Of a stretch of 64,000 nt of DNA, positions 1 through 9,506 are shown piece after piece; position 1 is the stretch's first letter, and each line of letters starts with the position of its first letter. Position numbers and translations under genes: made by a program. Origin of the DNA: Acetobacteraceae bacterium (GTDB lineage Bacteria > Pseudomonadota > Alphaproteobacteria > Acetobacterales > Acetobacteraceae); NCBI GenBank assembly GCA_947475245.1, contig CANJLW010000002.1, forward strand, positions 62,001-126,000. The letters are read 5' to 3'. The notes under the pieces were generated by a model, which was not told the origin of the DNA, did not search any database, and worked only from the letters and a program-made list of their open reading frames with translations.

Positions 1-2
1 CG

Positions 3-725
3 ACGACCGGACCGATGCGTCTCGGCACCGCGATCGTAGACATGGGGACGGGGCTGTACTCCGCCGTCGGGATTCTGATGGCGCTGCACGAGCGGGGGCG
101 TTCCGGTCAGGGCCAGTATCTCGACATGACTCTGTATGACTGCGGCATGTCGCTGCTGCATCCGCAGGCCGCCAATTTCTTCCTGAACGGCGCTCGCCCC
201 AAGGGCACGGGCAATCCGCACCCCAATCTCGTACCCTACGACAAATATCCGACCAAAACCTGCGAGATCTTCATCGCCAGTGGGAATAACGGGCAGTTCC
301 GCAAGCTGTGCGAACTGATCGGTCGCATGGACATGGCCGACGATCCGCGCTTCGCGAACAACGGCGAACGCAACATCAACCGTGTCGTATTGGGACAGGA
401 ACTCGCCGCGGCTTTTGCCGATCAGGACGGCAAGGAACTCTCACTGCGGCTGATCCGCGCCGGCGTGCCGGCGGGACCCGTGCTGCCGGTCGATGAATCC
501 ACCGCCGCGCCGCATACCGAACATCGGGAGATGGTGACGGAACTGGATGGCTACCGCGGGATCGGCACGCCCATCAAGTTCAGCCGAACCAAGGGGGGCA
601 CACGCCGCCCGCCGCCGAAGTTCGCCGAACACGGGACGGAAGTGCTGTTGCAGCACGGCTATACCGAGGAGCAGATCGCCAAACTGCAGGAAACCGGCGT
701 GATGCATGTGAAGCGGCGTATCTGA
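3..725 (+). CDS. CaiB/BaiF family (class III) CoA-transferase, 3' part
   Basis: The reading frame is open through the left edge of the window, so only the C-terminal ~240 residues are present and the start is missing. Near the left edge is GPMRLGTAIVDMGTGLYSAV, the family segment that carries the catalytic Asp (VDMGTG) of formyl-CoA/carnitine CoA-transferases. Further on are the small-domain signatures NPHPNLVPYDKY and GVPAGPV. Members move CoA between organic acids; the substrate cannot be read from this fragment. The next gene starts 20 bp downstream on the same strand but has no obvious functional link. The family call is firm, the substrate unknown. Confidence 0.9.
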   Translation, partial: TTGPMRLGTAIVDMGTGLYSAVGILMALHERGRSGQGQYLDMTLYDCGMSLLHPQAANFFLNGARPKGTGNPHPNLVPYDKYPTKTCEIFIASGNNGQFRKLCELIGRMDMADDPRFANNGERNINRVVLGQELAAAFADQDGKELSLRLIRAGVPAGPVLPVDESTAAPHTEHREMVTELDGYRGIGTPIKFSRTKGGTRRPPPKFAEHGTEVLLQHGYTEEQIAKLQETGVMHVKRRI

Positions 726-745
726 CCGAGTCGAGCATCGTCGTC

Positions 746-3700
746 ATGTGGCCGCTCGATAAGCCGGCGAGGGATGTGCTGAAACTGTCAGGGCAGACAG
801 CCGTCCCCTGGGCGGTGTTCGACGCCGCGTGGTACCGACTGCAATATCCAGAACTGGTTGCCTTCATCGAGGAAGGCAACGACCGAGCCGTGCTGGAACT
901 GTATCTGGAAGACGGTCAGGCGCTGGGTCACGCGCCGAATGTGTTCTTCGACGAGACCTGGCACCGGTTGGCCTATCCCGGTGTCTCCGCCGCCGTTCAG
1001 GGGGGCGTGTTCGCGTCCGCGTTCGATGCCTATTGCCGTGGCGGCAACAAAGACCGTTCCGCGCACTGGTTGTTCGACGAGCGTTATTATCGCACCCGCT
1101 ATCCCGATCTGACCGATGAGGCATTGCAAGCCGGCGGTCTCGCGAACGGTTACGATCACTTCCTGCGCCACGGCTGCAAGGAAGGTCGGGTCGGGCATCC
1201 CATGTTCATGGGTTCGGTCTACCTCGATCAGTTCGATCAAGCGGACGCCGAAGGCATCGGCAAGGGCAATCCGTTCGCACATTATCTGGGCCGCCTGGAA
1301 CGGCGCGCGAAGGAAGTGCGCACGACCATCTATTTCGATCCGGATTGGTACAGAGGGCGCTATCCGCTCGTCCAGGCCGCAATCGACGACGGCGGCTGGC
1401 GCTCGGCCTTGGAGCATTACCTTTGCAATGAAACGCCGGTGGCCTTCGATCCTCTGCCGGCGTTCTCCGAGGCGCACTACCTTGAACGCTACCCGGAACT
1501 CGCCGGTGCCATCGGGCGAAGCGGGTTTCGAAACGGCTACAACCATTTTTTGCGCTTCGGGGCCCGCGAACTCCGCTCGCCGCACGAAACGTTCGATCTG
1601 ACCTGGTATGGCGAGCAAGAGCGTGTCCGCAACGATATCGAGCAGCGCAAGGCACCGGACGCGTTCACGCATTGGTTGACGATCGGCCGGCCAGAAGGAT
1701 TGTTACGCTCGGCGCCGATCGAACAAACGATTACGGTGGTTCAGGCGCGCGCATTGTCGCGCACGCGCGCCGCGGCGTTGATTCCGATGTTTGGACGTTC
1801 GCCGCTGGATTTTTCGTGCAACGGGGAACCCAGCGTCAGCGTCGTGGTCGTTCCGTCTGCCGATCTTACGGCGACGTTGAACTCGTTGGCGTCTCTGCGC
1901 GGGAATTTCCCCGGAGCGATTGAACTGATTTTGATCGATGCCGGCGGCCAGGAGGCTCTGCGGCATTTGGGGCGCTATCTCGTCGGTGCCACGATCGTGC
2001 GGTTCGAACTGGACGGCGGCCCATTGCGATCGCGCAATGCGGCGCTACCCTTCGCGCGGGCGGAAAGCGTTCTGTTCCTGGGCGCGGAGGTCACCCTGAG
2101 CTTCGGTGCGCTGGACGGCGCGCTGCGGCGTATCGCGGCCGATCCCCGGATTGCCGCTTTGGGCGGTATGGTCCTGCGTCCGGATGGCACAATTCTGGAG
2201 GCCGGTGGCATCGTCTGGCGCGATGGTTCCCTCGGGCGCTATCTGCAAGACGGTTCGCCCCTGGCGCCGGAAGCGAATTTCCTGCGCGATGTCGATTTCT
2301 GTTCGGCGTCATTTCTGTTGATGCGGCGATCGGCACTCGAAGCCCTGGAAGGGTTCGACGATGGCTTCGACAGCCCATGGTGCGCGGATGCCGACGCTTG
2401 CCTGCGATTGCGCGCATTGGGTCATAGGGTCGTCTACGATCCGCGTATCCAGATAACCGACACCGCGATGGCGGCGGAGTCCGCTGCGTCAATCGGGCAG
2501 GGACGGTTGCGCTTGCGGGACCGCCACGCGGATTATCTGGCGGAACGACCGGAGCCGGACGGCCGAGCGGTGAATTATGCACGTAGTTCGGGTCGAGATG
2601 GATTGGGGAGCAGTGTCGGACGCATCTTGTTCATCGAGGACATGATCCCGCTCCGCCTGTACGGGTCCGGTTTTGTGCGTTCGAACGATCTGATCGCGAC
2701 CATGGCCGGGTTAGGCTATGCCGTTACGGTTTATCCGATGATCGGTAATCGGGCGGAACTCGCGGGCGTTTATGCTGACATGCCGGCGAGCGCCGAAGTG
2801 ATGCACGATCGGATGCTCGACGATCTGACGGATTTTCTGCGGTTACGGCTGACGTACTACGACACGATCTGGATCGCGCGCACGCACAACCTGGACCGCG
2901 TGCGTTCGACCATCGAATCGATGTGGCCGGACAAGGCAAGTCGTCCGCGCATCGTGCTGGATACCGAAGCCATCGCTTCGCTGCGTCTTGCAAGCCAGGC
3001 ACGCCTGACGGGCGAGAATACCGATCCCGAAGCGGCGATGCGGCAGGAATTCGCGAACGCCGATTGTTGCGATCACATCGTTGCGGTCAGCCAGGCCGAA
3101 GCCGATCGTTTGCGGGGCATCGGCCTGACACGTGTTTCGGTCGTCGGTCATATGCGTCAGGTTCGACCGACGCCGCGTACCTTCGAGAATCGCCGAGGCC
3201 TGCTTTTCGTCGGGGCAATGCATAAAGCCGACAGCCCGAACTACGAAAGCCTGGCTTGGTTCGCCGAGTCCGTGTTGCCGTTGATCGACCGGACCTTGGG
3301 TTGGGAAACCCGGTTGACGATCGCCGGATACATCGGCGCTGACGTCAACACCGACCGGCTTCGCGCCAATCCCCGTATCACCTTGCTCGGCGCGGTCGGT
3401 GATACGACGGCGCTGTATGACCGTCATCGCATCTTCGTCGCCCCGACCCGCGTTGCCGCGGGGGTGCCCTATAAGGTGCATGAGGCCGCATCGGTCGGTC
3501 TGCCGGTTGTTACGACGTCGCTGCTGCGGGACCAGTTGGGTTGGACGGATGGCGTCGAAATACTGGCGGTTGACGGTGACGACGCGGCCGGGATGGCCGC
3601 GGCGATCATTCGCCTCTATCGCGATGCCGCGTTGTGGCAATCGTTGCGCGATGCCGCGCTCGATCGTATGGCGACCGACCATCGTGGGGAAGATTATGCC

Positions 3701-3751
3701 GTGGCGGTCAGCGCAATCATAAATACGGCAAATGCCAAAAATAGCCCATAA
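746..3751 (+). CDS. Large bifunctional-type glycosyltransferase with N-terminal repeats (GT2 + GT4-like)
   Basis: This is a 1001-aa protein in three parts. Residues ~10-330 hold about seven degenerate ~50-residue repeats of the form F-x3-WYxxRYPxL-x(8)-G-x5-HYL-x-G-x2-EGR. Residues ~360-600 resemble a GT2 fold (SVSVVVVPSADLTATL, later FLRDVDFCSASFLLM). Residues ~620-1000 form a GT-B/GT4-like domain (RILFIEDMIPL, GLLFVGAMHKADSPNYES, VPYKVHEAASVGLPVV). Such proteins build surface polysaccharide or glycosylate proteins in the cytoplasm; the acceptor is unknown. The usual acidic DxD/NND of GT2 enzymes reads FLGAEV here, so the middle domain may be weak or inactive. No signal peptide or membrane span is seen. 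It seems to be transcribed alone. Confidence 0.85.
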   Translation: MWPLDKPARDVLKLSGQTAVPWAVFDAAWYRLQYPELVAFIEEGNDRAVLELYLEDGQALGHAPNVFFDETWHRLAYPGVSAAVQGGVFASAFDAYCRGGNKDRSAHWLFDERYYRTRYPDLTDEALQAGGLANGYDHFLRHGCKEGRVGHPMFMGSVYLDQFDQADAEGIGKGNPFAHYLGRLERRAKEVRTTIYFDPDWYRGRYPLVQAAIDDGGWRSALEHYLCNETPVAFDPLPAFSEAHYLERYPELAGAIGRSGFRNGYNHFLRFGARELRSPHETFDLTWYGEQERVRNDIEQRKAPDAFTHWLTIGRPEGLLRSAPIEQTITVVQARALSRTRAAALIPMFGRSPLDFSCNGEPSVSVVVVPSADLTATLNSLASLRGNFPGAIELILIDAGGQEALRHLGRYLVGATIVRFELDGGPLRSRNAALPFARAESVLFLGAEVTLSFGALDGALRRIAADPRIAALGGMVLRPDGTILEAGGIVWRDGSLGRYLQDGSPLAPEANFLRDVDFCSASFLLMRRSALEALEGFDDGFDSPWCADADACLRLRALGHRVVYDPRIQITDTAMAAESAASIGQGRLRLRDRHADYLAERPEPDGRAVNYARSSGRDGLGSSVGRILFIEDMIPLRLYGSGFVRSNDLIATMAGLGYAVTVYPMIGNRAELAGVYADMPASAEVMHDRMLDDLTDFLRLRLTYYDTIWIARTHNLDRVRSTIESMWPDKASRPRIVLDTEAIASLRLASQARLTGENTDPEAAMRQEFANADCCDHIVAVSQAEADRLRGIGLTRVSVVGHMRQVRPTPRTFENRRGLLFVGAMHKADSPNYESLAWFAESVLPLIDRTLGWETRLTIAGYIGADVNTDRLRANPRITLLGAVGDTTALYDRHRIFVAPTRVAAGVPYKVHEAASVGLPVVTTSLLRDQLGWTDGVEILAVDGDDAAGMAAAIIRLYRDAALWQSLRDAALDRMATDHRGEDYAVAVSAIINTANAKNSP

Positions 3752-3883
3752 CGGCGAATTCGTATCAGAAATAATCCTAAAGATCGGCTAAAAACACTTT
3801 ACAGGTTGATGGCGCTGTCCTAAAAACATCTCCGTAAGGTGCTCCCCACACCTTGACTACGCCGCGACCGACAGCGCGTCGGG

Positions 3884-3916
3884 CCGGTTCCGCACTCTCC
3901 TCCCCAGCGGAACCGG
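3884..3916 (+). terminator. Hairpin, possible terminator after the glycosyltransferase
   Basis: CCGGTTCCGC (3884-3893) and GCGGAACCGG (3907-3916) form a perfect 10-bp stem with a 13-base loop, followed by TTTC. It lies ~130 bp after the glycosyltransferase stop and before the clpB promoter region. The loop is long and the T-run short, so the role is tentative. Confidence 0.4.
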
Positions 3917-3983
3917 TTTCGGCGTGGTCATTGGGCCCTCCCTCAATCCCACTCTCGTTATGATCGGGCCCGCGAGCCTGACC

Positions 3984-4009
3984 GTTGAACGGCGCGCGAC
4001 GCAGATATT
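3984..4009 (+). promoter_or_regulatory. Possible sigma-32 (RpoH) promoter of clpB
   Basis: GTTGAA at 3984-3989 is separated by 12 bases from CAGATATT at 4002-4009. This resembles the heat-shock pattern CTTGAA-N(11-16)-CCCCATNT, with mismatches. It would give a ~120-base leader before clpB. ClpB is a classic RpoH target, which supports the reading, but the match is partial. Confidence 0.35.
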
Positions 4010-4135
4010 CGACTCGCATGGGCCTGTCCCCCTTGAGTCCCGCCTCGCCGCTAACCAAGTCCGTTACGAAAGCCTTGTCGCCGTCGCCCGATGTGGGGCG
4101 GGGACAGGTTGTCGCCTAAGAACAGGGACATGGTC

Positions 4136-6715
4136 ATGGATATTCAAAAATTTACCGAGCGGGCGCAGGGTTTTCTGCAAGCCGCGAGCACCATCGCGAT
4201 CCGCGAGTTTCATCAACGTATCACGCCGGAACATCTGTTGAAGGCACTCCTCGACGACGAGGAAGGTGCCGCGTCGAGCCTGATCAAGACGGCCGGCGGC
4301 GATCCCAAGGCGGTGCAGACCGCGAACGACGCCGAAATCGCGCGCATTCCCAAGGTGCACGGCGGGGGCGCGGGACAGCCGCAAATCACGCCTGAACTGG
4401 TGCGCGTCCTCGATTCCACCCAGCAAACGGCGACCCGCGCGGGCGACGAGTTCGTTGCGCAGGATCGGCTGCTCGTCGGACTGTCCGCGTCCGATACACC
4501 GGCAGGGCGCGCCTTGCGCGGTGCCGGCGCGACGCCGCAATCGCTGGAAACCGTCGTGGCCGACATCCGCAAGGGACGCAAGGTTACCAGCGCCAATGCC
4601 GAGGCGAATTTCGACGCGCTGAAAAAATATGCTCGTGACGTCACCCAGGTGGCGAGGGAGGGCAAGCTCGATCCCGTGATCGGTCGTGACGAGGAAATCC
4701 GTCGCGCCATCCAGGTCCTCGCTCGGCGCACGAAGAACAACCCAGTGCTGATCGGCGAACCCGGCGTCGGCAAGACCGCGATCGTGGAAGGCCTGGCGCT
4801 GCGGATCGTCAACGGCGACGTGCCTGAAGCGTTGCGGAACAAAAAGCTGCTCTCGCTCGACCTGGGCGCGATGGTCGCCGGTTCAAAGTTTCGCGGGGAG
4901 TTCGAAGAACGGCTCAAGGCCGTGCTGAAGGAGGTTGAAAGCGCCCAGGGTGAGGTGATCCTGTTCATCGACGAGATGCACACGCTGGTCGGCGCGGGCA
5001 AGGCGGACGGGGCGATGGATGCCTCGAACCTGATCAAGCCGGAACTCGCGCGCGGCACGCTGCATTGCATCGGTGCGACGACGCTGAACGAATACCGCAA
5101 GCATGTGGAGAAGGACGCGGCCCTGGCGCGCCGGTTTCAGCCGATATTCGTGGGAGAGCCGACGGTCGCCGACACGATCAGCATCCTGCGCGGCATCAAG
5201 GACAAGTACGAACTGCATCACGGGGTGCGTATCACCGACGGTGCCCTGGTCGCCGCCGCAACGCTGTCGAACCGATACATCACGGATCGCTTCCTGCCCG
5301 ATAAAGCCATCGACCTGATGGACGAGGCAGGCTCCCGCCTGCGCATGCAGGTGGACAGCAAGCCGGAGGCGTTGGACGAACTGGATCGCCGTGTCATCCA
5401 ACTTAAGATCGAGCGCGAAGCCCTACGCAAGGAAAGCGACGCGGCGTCGAAGGATCGGCTGGTGAAGTTGGAAAAGGAATTGTCCGACGTGGAGGACAAA
5501 TCCAACGCCATGACCGCGACCTGGAAGCTGGAGAAATCGCAGCTCAACGACACGCAGAAGCTGAAGGAACGGCTCGATCAGGCGCGTTCCGAAGCGGAGG
5601 TCGCTCAGCGTAAGGGCGATCTCACGCGGGCCTCGGAACTCGTCTACGGTGTCATTCCGGCTCTGGAATTCAAGCTGAAGGAAACCGGCGACGGCAAGTT
5701 GGTGAACGAAGCCGTTGACGAGCAGCAGATTGCCGCCGTGGTGTCGCGTTGGACCGGCGTGCCGGTCGATAAGATGCTGGAAGGTGAGCGCGGCAAGCTG
5801 TTGCGTATGGAAGACGAGTTGCGCAAGCGCGTGATTGGTCAGGAAGAGCCTCTGCGCGCGGTGGCGAACGCGGTACGCCGAGCACGGGCGGGTTTGCAGG
5901 ACCCGAACCGACCGATTGGGAGTTTTCTTTTTCTGGGTCCGACCGGCGTCGGCAAGACCGAACTGGTGAAGGCCTTGGCCTCATTCCTGTTTGACGACGA
6001 ACGCGCGATGGTTCGCATCGACATGAGCGAGTTCATGGAAAAGCACGCCGTGTCCCGCCTGATCGGCGCCCCGCCGGGCTATGTCGGCTATGACGAGGGC
6101 GGTGTGTTGACCGAGGCGGTGCGCCGTCGTCCATACCAGGTGATCCTGTTCGACGAAGTCGAAAAGGCGCACGAAGATGTCTTCAACGTCTTGCTGCAGG
6201 TGCTCGACGACGGGCGTCTGACCGACGGGCAGGGGCGCACGGTGGACTTCAAGAACACCATCATCGTGCTGACGTCCAACCTGGGCAGCGACATCCTCGC
6301 GGCGCAACCCGAAGGTGAGAAGACGTCGATGGTGCAGGGCCAGGTTATGAACGTCGTCCGCCACCACTTCCGCCCTGAATTCCTCAACCGGTTGGACGAG
6401 ATCATTCTGTTCCGTCGCCTGCAACGCGCCGACATGGCCGCCATTGTGGCGATCCAGTTGGAACGTCTGAAGGCGCTTCTGGCGGATCGAAAGATCGACA
6501 TCGACCTGGATCGTGCCGCGACCGACTGGCTCGCCGCGGAAGGCTACGACGCTACCTATGGTGCCCGTCCGCTCAAGCGAGTGATCCAGCGCAGCCTGCA
6601 AAACCCGCTGGCCGGACTGATCCTGGAAGGTGCGATCAAGGAGGGGGAGACGGTTCACGTCTCCGCCGGTGCCGAGGGATTGACCATCGACGGCGCGATG
6701 GCCGAGGCAGCCTGA
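4136..6715 (+). CDS. clpB: ATP-dependent disaggregase ClpB
   Basis: ClpB is the Hsp100 AAA+ hexamer that works with DnaK to pull apart aggregated proteins in the cytosol. The protein is 859 aa, normal for the family. It has the N domain ([13 protein letters not shown]), AAA1 with Walker A GEPGVGKT (K213) and Walker B LFIDEMHT, the coiled-coil middle domain at ~400-520, and AAA2 with GPTGVGKTE (K607) and a C-terminal ClpB domain. I start at 4136 because AGGGA at 4124-4128 sits 7 bases before this ATG and the protein then begins as other ClpBs do; upstream ATGs at 4091 and 4130 fit less well. It is monocistronic, with a hairpin directly after the stop. Confidence 0.97.
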   Translation: MDIQKFTERAQGFLQAASTIAIREFHQRITPEHLLKALLDDEEGAASSLIKTAGGDPKAVQTANDAEIARIPKVHGGGAGQPQITPELVRVLDSTQQTATRAGDEFVAQDRLLVGLSASDTPAGRALRGAGATPQSLETVVADIRKGRKVTSANAEANFDALKKYARDVTQVAREGKLDPVIGRDEEIRRAIQVLARRTKNNPVLIGEPGVGKTAIVEGLALRIVNGDVPEALRNKKLLSLDLGAMVAGSKFRGEFEERLKAVLKEVESAQGEVILFIDEMHTLVGAGKADGAMDASNLIKPELARGTLHCIGATTLNEYRKHVEKDAALARRFQPIFVGEPTVADTISILRGIKDKYELHHGVRITDGALVAAATLSNRYITDRFLPDKAIDLMDEAGSRLRMQVDSKPEALDELDRRVIQLKIEREALRKESDAASKDRLVKLEKELSDVEDKSNAMTATWKLEKSQLNDTQKLKERLDQARSEAEVAQRKGDLTRASELVYGVIPALEFKLKETGDGKLVNEAVDEQQIAAVVSRWTGVPVDKMLEGERGKLLRMEDELRKRVIGQEEPLRAVANAVRRARAGLQDPNRPIGSFLFLGPTGVGKTELVKALASFLFDDERAMVRIDMSEFMEKHAVSRLIGAPPGYVGYDEGGVLTEAVRRRPYQVILFDEVEKAHEDVFNVLLQVLDDGRLTDGQGRTVDFKNTIIVLTSNLGSDILAAQPEGEKTSMVQGQVMNVVRHHFRPEFLNRLDEIILFRRLQRADMAAIVAIQLERLKALLADRKIDIDLDRAATDWLAAEGYDATYGARPLKRVIQRSLQNPLAGLILEGAIKEGETVHVSAGAEGLTIDGAMAEAA

Positions 6716-6720
6716 GTGTC

Positions 6721-6753
6721 GGCGGCGTGGCCCCTGGTTCGGGCCACGCCGCC
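6721..6753 (+). terminator. Terminator hairpin after clpB
   Basis: GGCGGCGTGGCCC (6721-6733) pairs perfectly with GGGCCACGCCGCC (6741-6753) across a 7-base loop. It begins 5 bases after the clpB stop and is followed by TCTTCCCC, so it has a weak T-run typical of GC-rich terminators. It separates clpB from the paa genes. Confidence 0.75.
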
Positions 6754-6791
6754 TCTTCCCCCCAGGCAGCCAACTATTCCATACTCCGGCC

Positions 6792-7760
6792 ATGTACAGT
6801 CAGGCCCTCAATACCCGGGAAACCGACACTTCGACCGACGCGGATTCATCGCGGTTCCAGGCGCGTATTGATGCCGAGGAGCGGATCGAGCCGAACGATT
6901 GGATGCCGGACGCCTATCGTCGGACGCTGATCCGCCAAATCTCGCAGCACGCGCATTCCGAAATCGTCGGCATGCTGCCGGAGGGCAACTGGATCACGCG
7001 CGCGCCCAGCCTGCGGCGTAAGGCCGCGCTGCTTGCCAAGGTGCAGGATGAGGGCGGTCACGGACTCTATCTTTACGCCGCGGCGGAAACCTTGGGCGTC
7101 GCGCGCGAAGAGTTGGTGGACCAGCTTTTGTCCGGGCGGGCGAAATACAGTTCCATCTTCAATTACCCGACGCTGTCCTGGGCGGATATCGGTGCCATCG
7201 GCTGGTTGGTCGACGGCGCGGCGATCATGAACCAAATCCCGCTGTGTCGCTGTTCCTTCGGCCCCTACGCCCGCGCGATGATTCGTGTCTGCAAGGAGGA
7301 GTCCTTTCATCAGCGCCAGGGCTACGAAATCATGGTGACCCTTGCGGGGGGAACCGAAGAACAGAAGGCGATGGCGCAGGATGCGCTCGATCGTTGGTGG
7401 TGGCCCTGCCTGATGATGTTCGGCCCGCCGGATGGTGATTCCAGCCACTCCGACACCTCCATGCGGTGGAAGATCAAACGGTTTACCAACGACGCCCTGC
7501 GGCAGAAATTCGTCGACGCGACGGTGCCGCAAGGCCATCGTCTGGGGCTGAGTTTTCCCGATCCCGATCTGCGCTTCGACGAATCGACCGGGCATTGGCG
7601 GTTCGGCGCGATCGACTGGTCGGAATTCAAGCGTGTCCTGGCGGGTGACGGCCCGTGCAACCGTGAACGCCTGGCCGCGCGTCGCAGGGCGCACGCGGAG
7701 GGTGCCTGGGTGCGAGACGCCGCGCAGGCCTATGCCGCCAAACAGCGAAAGGTCGCCTGA
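6792..7760 (+). CDS. paaA: 1,2-phenylacetyl-CoA epoxidase, catalytic subunit PaaA
   Basis: PaaA is the di-iron oxygenase subunit of the complex that epoxidises the ring of phenylacetyl-CoA, the committed step of aerobic phenylacetate breakdown. The 322-aa length is typical. Family segments seen are [33 protein letters not shown] (an ExxH-type iron ligand), [13 protein letters not shown] (the second ExxH ligand) and [17 protein letters not shown]. It is the first gene of paaABCD, followed after 1 bp by paaB. The ribosome site before the ATG is weak. Function is confident from the motifs and the operon. Confidence 0.96.
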   Translation: MYSQALNTRETDTSTDADSSRFQARIDAEERIEPNDWMPDAYRRTLIRQISQHAHSEIVGMLPEGNWITRAPSLRRKAALLAKVQDEGGHGLYLYAAAETLGVAREELVDQLLSGRAKYSSIFNYPTLSWADIGAIGWLVDGAAIMNQIPLCRCSFGPYARAMIRVCKEESFHQRQGYEIMVTLAGGTEEQKAMAQDALDRWWWPCLMMFGPPDGDSSHSDTSMRWKIKRFTNDALRQKFVDATVPQGHRLGLSFPDPDLRFDESTGHWRFGAIDWSEFKRVLAGDGPCNRERLAARRRAHAEGAWVRDAAQAYAAKQRKVA

Positions 7761-7761
7761 C

Positions 7762-8037
7762 ATGATGCCGCTGTGGGAGGTTTTCATCCGATCGCGCAAC
7801 GGTCTGGCCCATAAGCATGTCGGTTCCGTGCATGCCGCCGATGCAACCATGGCGTTGCATGCCGCGCGCGATGTCTACACGCGGCGCGGGGAAGGCCTGT
7901 CGCTTTGGGTGGTTCCGTCCAATGCCATCGTAGCCTCGGACCCGGCGGATCGCGACGTGTTATTCGAACCGACCGCGTCGAAGATTTACCGCCATCCGAC
8001 GTTTTACGAGATCCCCGACGACGTCGGACACATGTAG
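7762..8037 (+). CDS. paaB: 1,2-phenylacetyl-CoA epoxidase subunit PaaB
   Basis: This small 91-aa subunit is needed for the PaaABC oxygenase assembly and has no catalytic residues of its own. The sequence begins MMPLWEVFIRSRNGLAHKHV and carries the family features SLWVVPSNAI and PTASKIYRHPTFY. The frame is open further upstream, but the family start and its position 1 bp after paaA fix the start at 7762 (a second ATG follows at 7765). It lies between paaA and paaC as in other paa operons. Confidence 0.95.
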   Translation: MMPLWEVFIRSRNGLAHKHVGSVHAADATMALHAARDVYTRRGEGLSLWVVPSNAIVASDPADRDVLFEPTASKIYRHPTFYEIPDDVGHM

Positions 8038-8041
8038 CGCC

Positions 8042-8743
8042 GTGGCGATAACCTCCATCCGCTTTGACGAAACCCCGCGAATCCTGCGGTTGTTGTCGTT
8101 GGCCGACGATTGTCTGATCCTGGGTCACCGCACCAGCGAATGGACCGGGCGCGCGCCGACGCTGGAAGAAGAACTGGCGCTCGCCAATATCGCGCTCGAT
8201 CTGATCGGTCAGGCACGGTCGCTGTATCAGGCAACGGGGCTGGACGAGGACTCCCTGGCCTATCTGCGCGACCCTCCGCAGTTTCGCAATGCGCTGATCG
8301 CGGAACTGCCGAACGGCGATTTCGCCTTCACGATCGCGCGCTTGTTCCTTGTCTCTGCCGCGTCGGACCTGACCTGGCGCGCGGCTGCTTCGTCCGACGA
8401 TCCGGATGTGGCCGCCATCGCCGCGAAGGCGGAAAAGGAAATTGCCTACCATGTCCGCTATGCCGCGGAATGGCTGATCCGGCTGGGTGACGGCACGGAG
8501 GAATCGCACCGGCGCGCGCAGGAAGCGATCGATACGCTGTGGCCCTATACCGGCGAAATCACCGATGACCGCGTCGCCTGGTCGGCAATCGTCGATCCCA
8601 TTCTGACCCGTGCGACCCTGACGCGGCCTGTCGACGGCTGGATGCAGTCGGGGGGACGATCCGGTCGCCATACGGAACATCTCGGACGGCTGTTGGCGGA
8701 AATGCAGATCCTGCCGCGCAGCTATCCCGGCGCGACATGGTAG
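8042..8743 (+). CDS. paaC: 1,2-phenylacetyl-CoA epoxidase structural subunit PaaC
   Basis: PaaC is the ferritin-like partner that forms the heterodimeric core with PaaA but lacks a working di-iron centre. The protein is 233 aa with typical stretches LSLADDCLILGHRTSEWTG, ALANIALDLIGQARSLY and KAEKEIAYHVRYAAEW. It uses a GTG start 4 bp after paaB. Its 3' end overlaps the paaD start by 7 bp, indicating translational coupling. Confidence 0.95.
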   Translation: MAITSIRFDETPRILRLLSLADDCLILGHRTSEWTGRAPTLEEELALANIALDLIGQARSLYQATGLDEDSLAYLRDPPQFRNALIAELPNGDFAFTIARLFLVSAASDLTWRAAASSDDPDVAAIAAKAEKEIAYHVRYAAEWLIRLGDGTEESHRRAQEAIDTLWPYTGEITDDRVAWSAIVDPILTRATLTRPVDGWMQSGGRSGRHTEHLGRLLAEMQILPRSYPGATW

Positions 8744-9219
8744 AACGGCTGGCGCGAGCACGAGAAGCTCTCGACAGTGTCGTCGATCCGGAAATTCCCG
8801 TTTTGACGATCGCCGATCTGGGCGTCCTGCGCGATGTCCGTCTGGAGGGTGGTTGCGTCGTTGTGGAGATCACACCGACCTATTCCGGCTGCCCGGCGAT
8901 GAACGTCATCGCCCTTGATATCGAACGTGCCCTGTCGTCGGCGAACATCGGCTCTTTTCGGGTGCATCTGACCCTGACACCGGCCTGGACGACGGATTGG
9001 TTGAGCGAGGCGGGCCGATTGAAGCTGTCCGCATACGGGATCGCTCCCCCACCGCCGAACGGCGGACGACGTGCCTTGTTTGGTGAAAGCCATCCGGCCT
9101 GTCCGCGTTGCGGGTCCGAGGAAACCGAAACAATCAGCGCGTTCGGATCGACGTCCTGCAAGTCTTTACATCGGTGTCAACGGTGTCGCGAACCGTTCGA
9201 CGCGTTCAAATGTCACTAA
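8737..9219 (+). CDS. paaD: Phenylacetyl-CoA epoxidase maturation subunit PaaD
   Basis: PaaD is a MIP18/SufT-like (DUF59) protein thought to help assemble or insert metal cofactors of the PaaABCE enzyme. The 160-aa protein has the DUF59 core VVDPEIPVLTIADLGVLRD and TPTYSGCPAMNVI, then a C-terminal Cys-rich tail with CPRCGS, CKSLHRCQRC and a terminal KCH that could bind zinc or an Fe-S cluster. It overlaps paaC by 7 bp. The reductase gene paaE, which often comes next, is absent; a convergent gene on the other strand ends 4 bp inside the paaD end. Confidence 0.95.
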   Translation: MVERLARAREALDSVVDPEIPVLTIADLGVLRDVRLEGGCVVVEITPTYSGCPAMNVIALDIERALSSANIGSFRVHLTLTPAWTTDWLSEAGRLKLSAYGIAPPPPNGGRRALFGESHPACPRCGSEETETISAFGSTSCKSLHRCQRCREPFDAFKCH

Positions 9220-9506
9220 CGCCCTACCCGCACCCGATTGCCTTTCGCCGCGCCCATGGCATTGCGCAGCGCGGACAGTGCCGCCACGATCGACGGTGCC
9301 GCGCGCGGCGGTAACCCGGCATCGCGTCGTTCGGGCGTTTGATAGAACCAGCGTAACGGGCGCAAATCCGGATCGGCGGGTTCCAACGTGAAGGCCCCCT
9401 CGGCGGTTTCGATCGTCAAGCCGACGTCGCCGACCACGACGCGCCCCGCGATGTCCCAAAGCGTGAGGCAATCGAGCAGGAGCGCGCGTAGTTCGGCATT
9501 CGTCAC
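9216..9506 (-). CDS. Hypothetical 96-aa protein coupled to the hydantoinase
   Basis: I do not recognise this family. A GTG at 9506 overlaps the hydantoinase stop as GTGA (9503-9506), so it is probably translated by re-initiation from that gene. The product begins VTNAELRALLLDCLTLWD, has no signal peptide or membrane span, and contains the segments GDVGLTIETAEGAFTLE and DLRPLRWFYQTPERR, which look like a small folded beta-rich domain. It ends in a basic tail. The tight overlap suggests a partner or regulator of the hydantoinase pathway; the function is unknown. A longer frame starting at 9554 is less likely. Confidence 0.65.
   Translation of the reverse strand: MTNAELRALLLDCLTLWDIAGRVVVGDVGLTIETAEGAFTLEPADPDLRPLRWFYQTPERRDAGLPPRAAPSIVAALSALRNAMGAAKGNRVRVGR

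Larger units (their letters stand above)
3752..4135. other. 384-bp gap between the glycosyltransferase and clpB
   Basis: I accept no gene here; the short open frames in it have no ribosome site and no recognisable protein. It holds an inverted repeat at 3884-3916 and a possible heat-shock promoter at 3984-4009, which are listed separately. The first ~80 bases after the glycosyltransferase stop are richer in A/T than the flanks. Confidence 0.6.

Noticed and set aside
3777-4058. A 93-codon minus-strand frame in the clpB upstream gap
   Set aside because: There is no ribosome site and no family resemblance, and it crosses the inverted repeat and the putative promoter.
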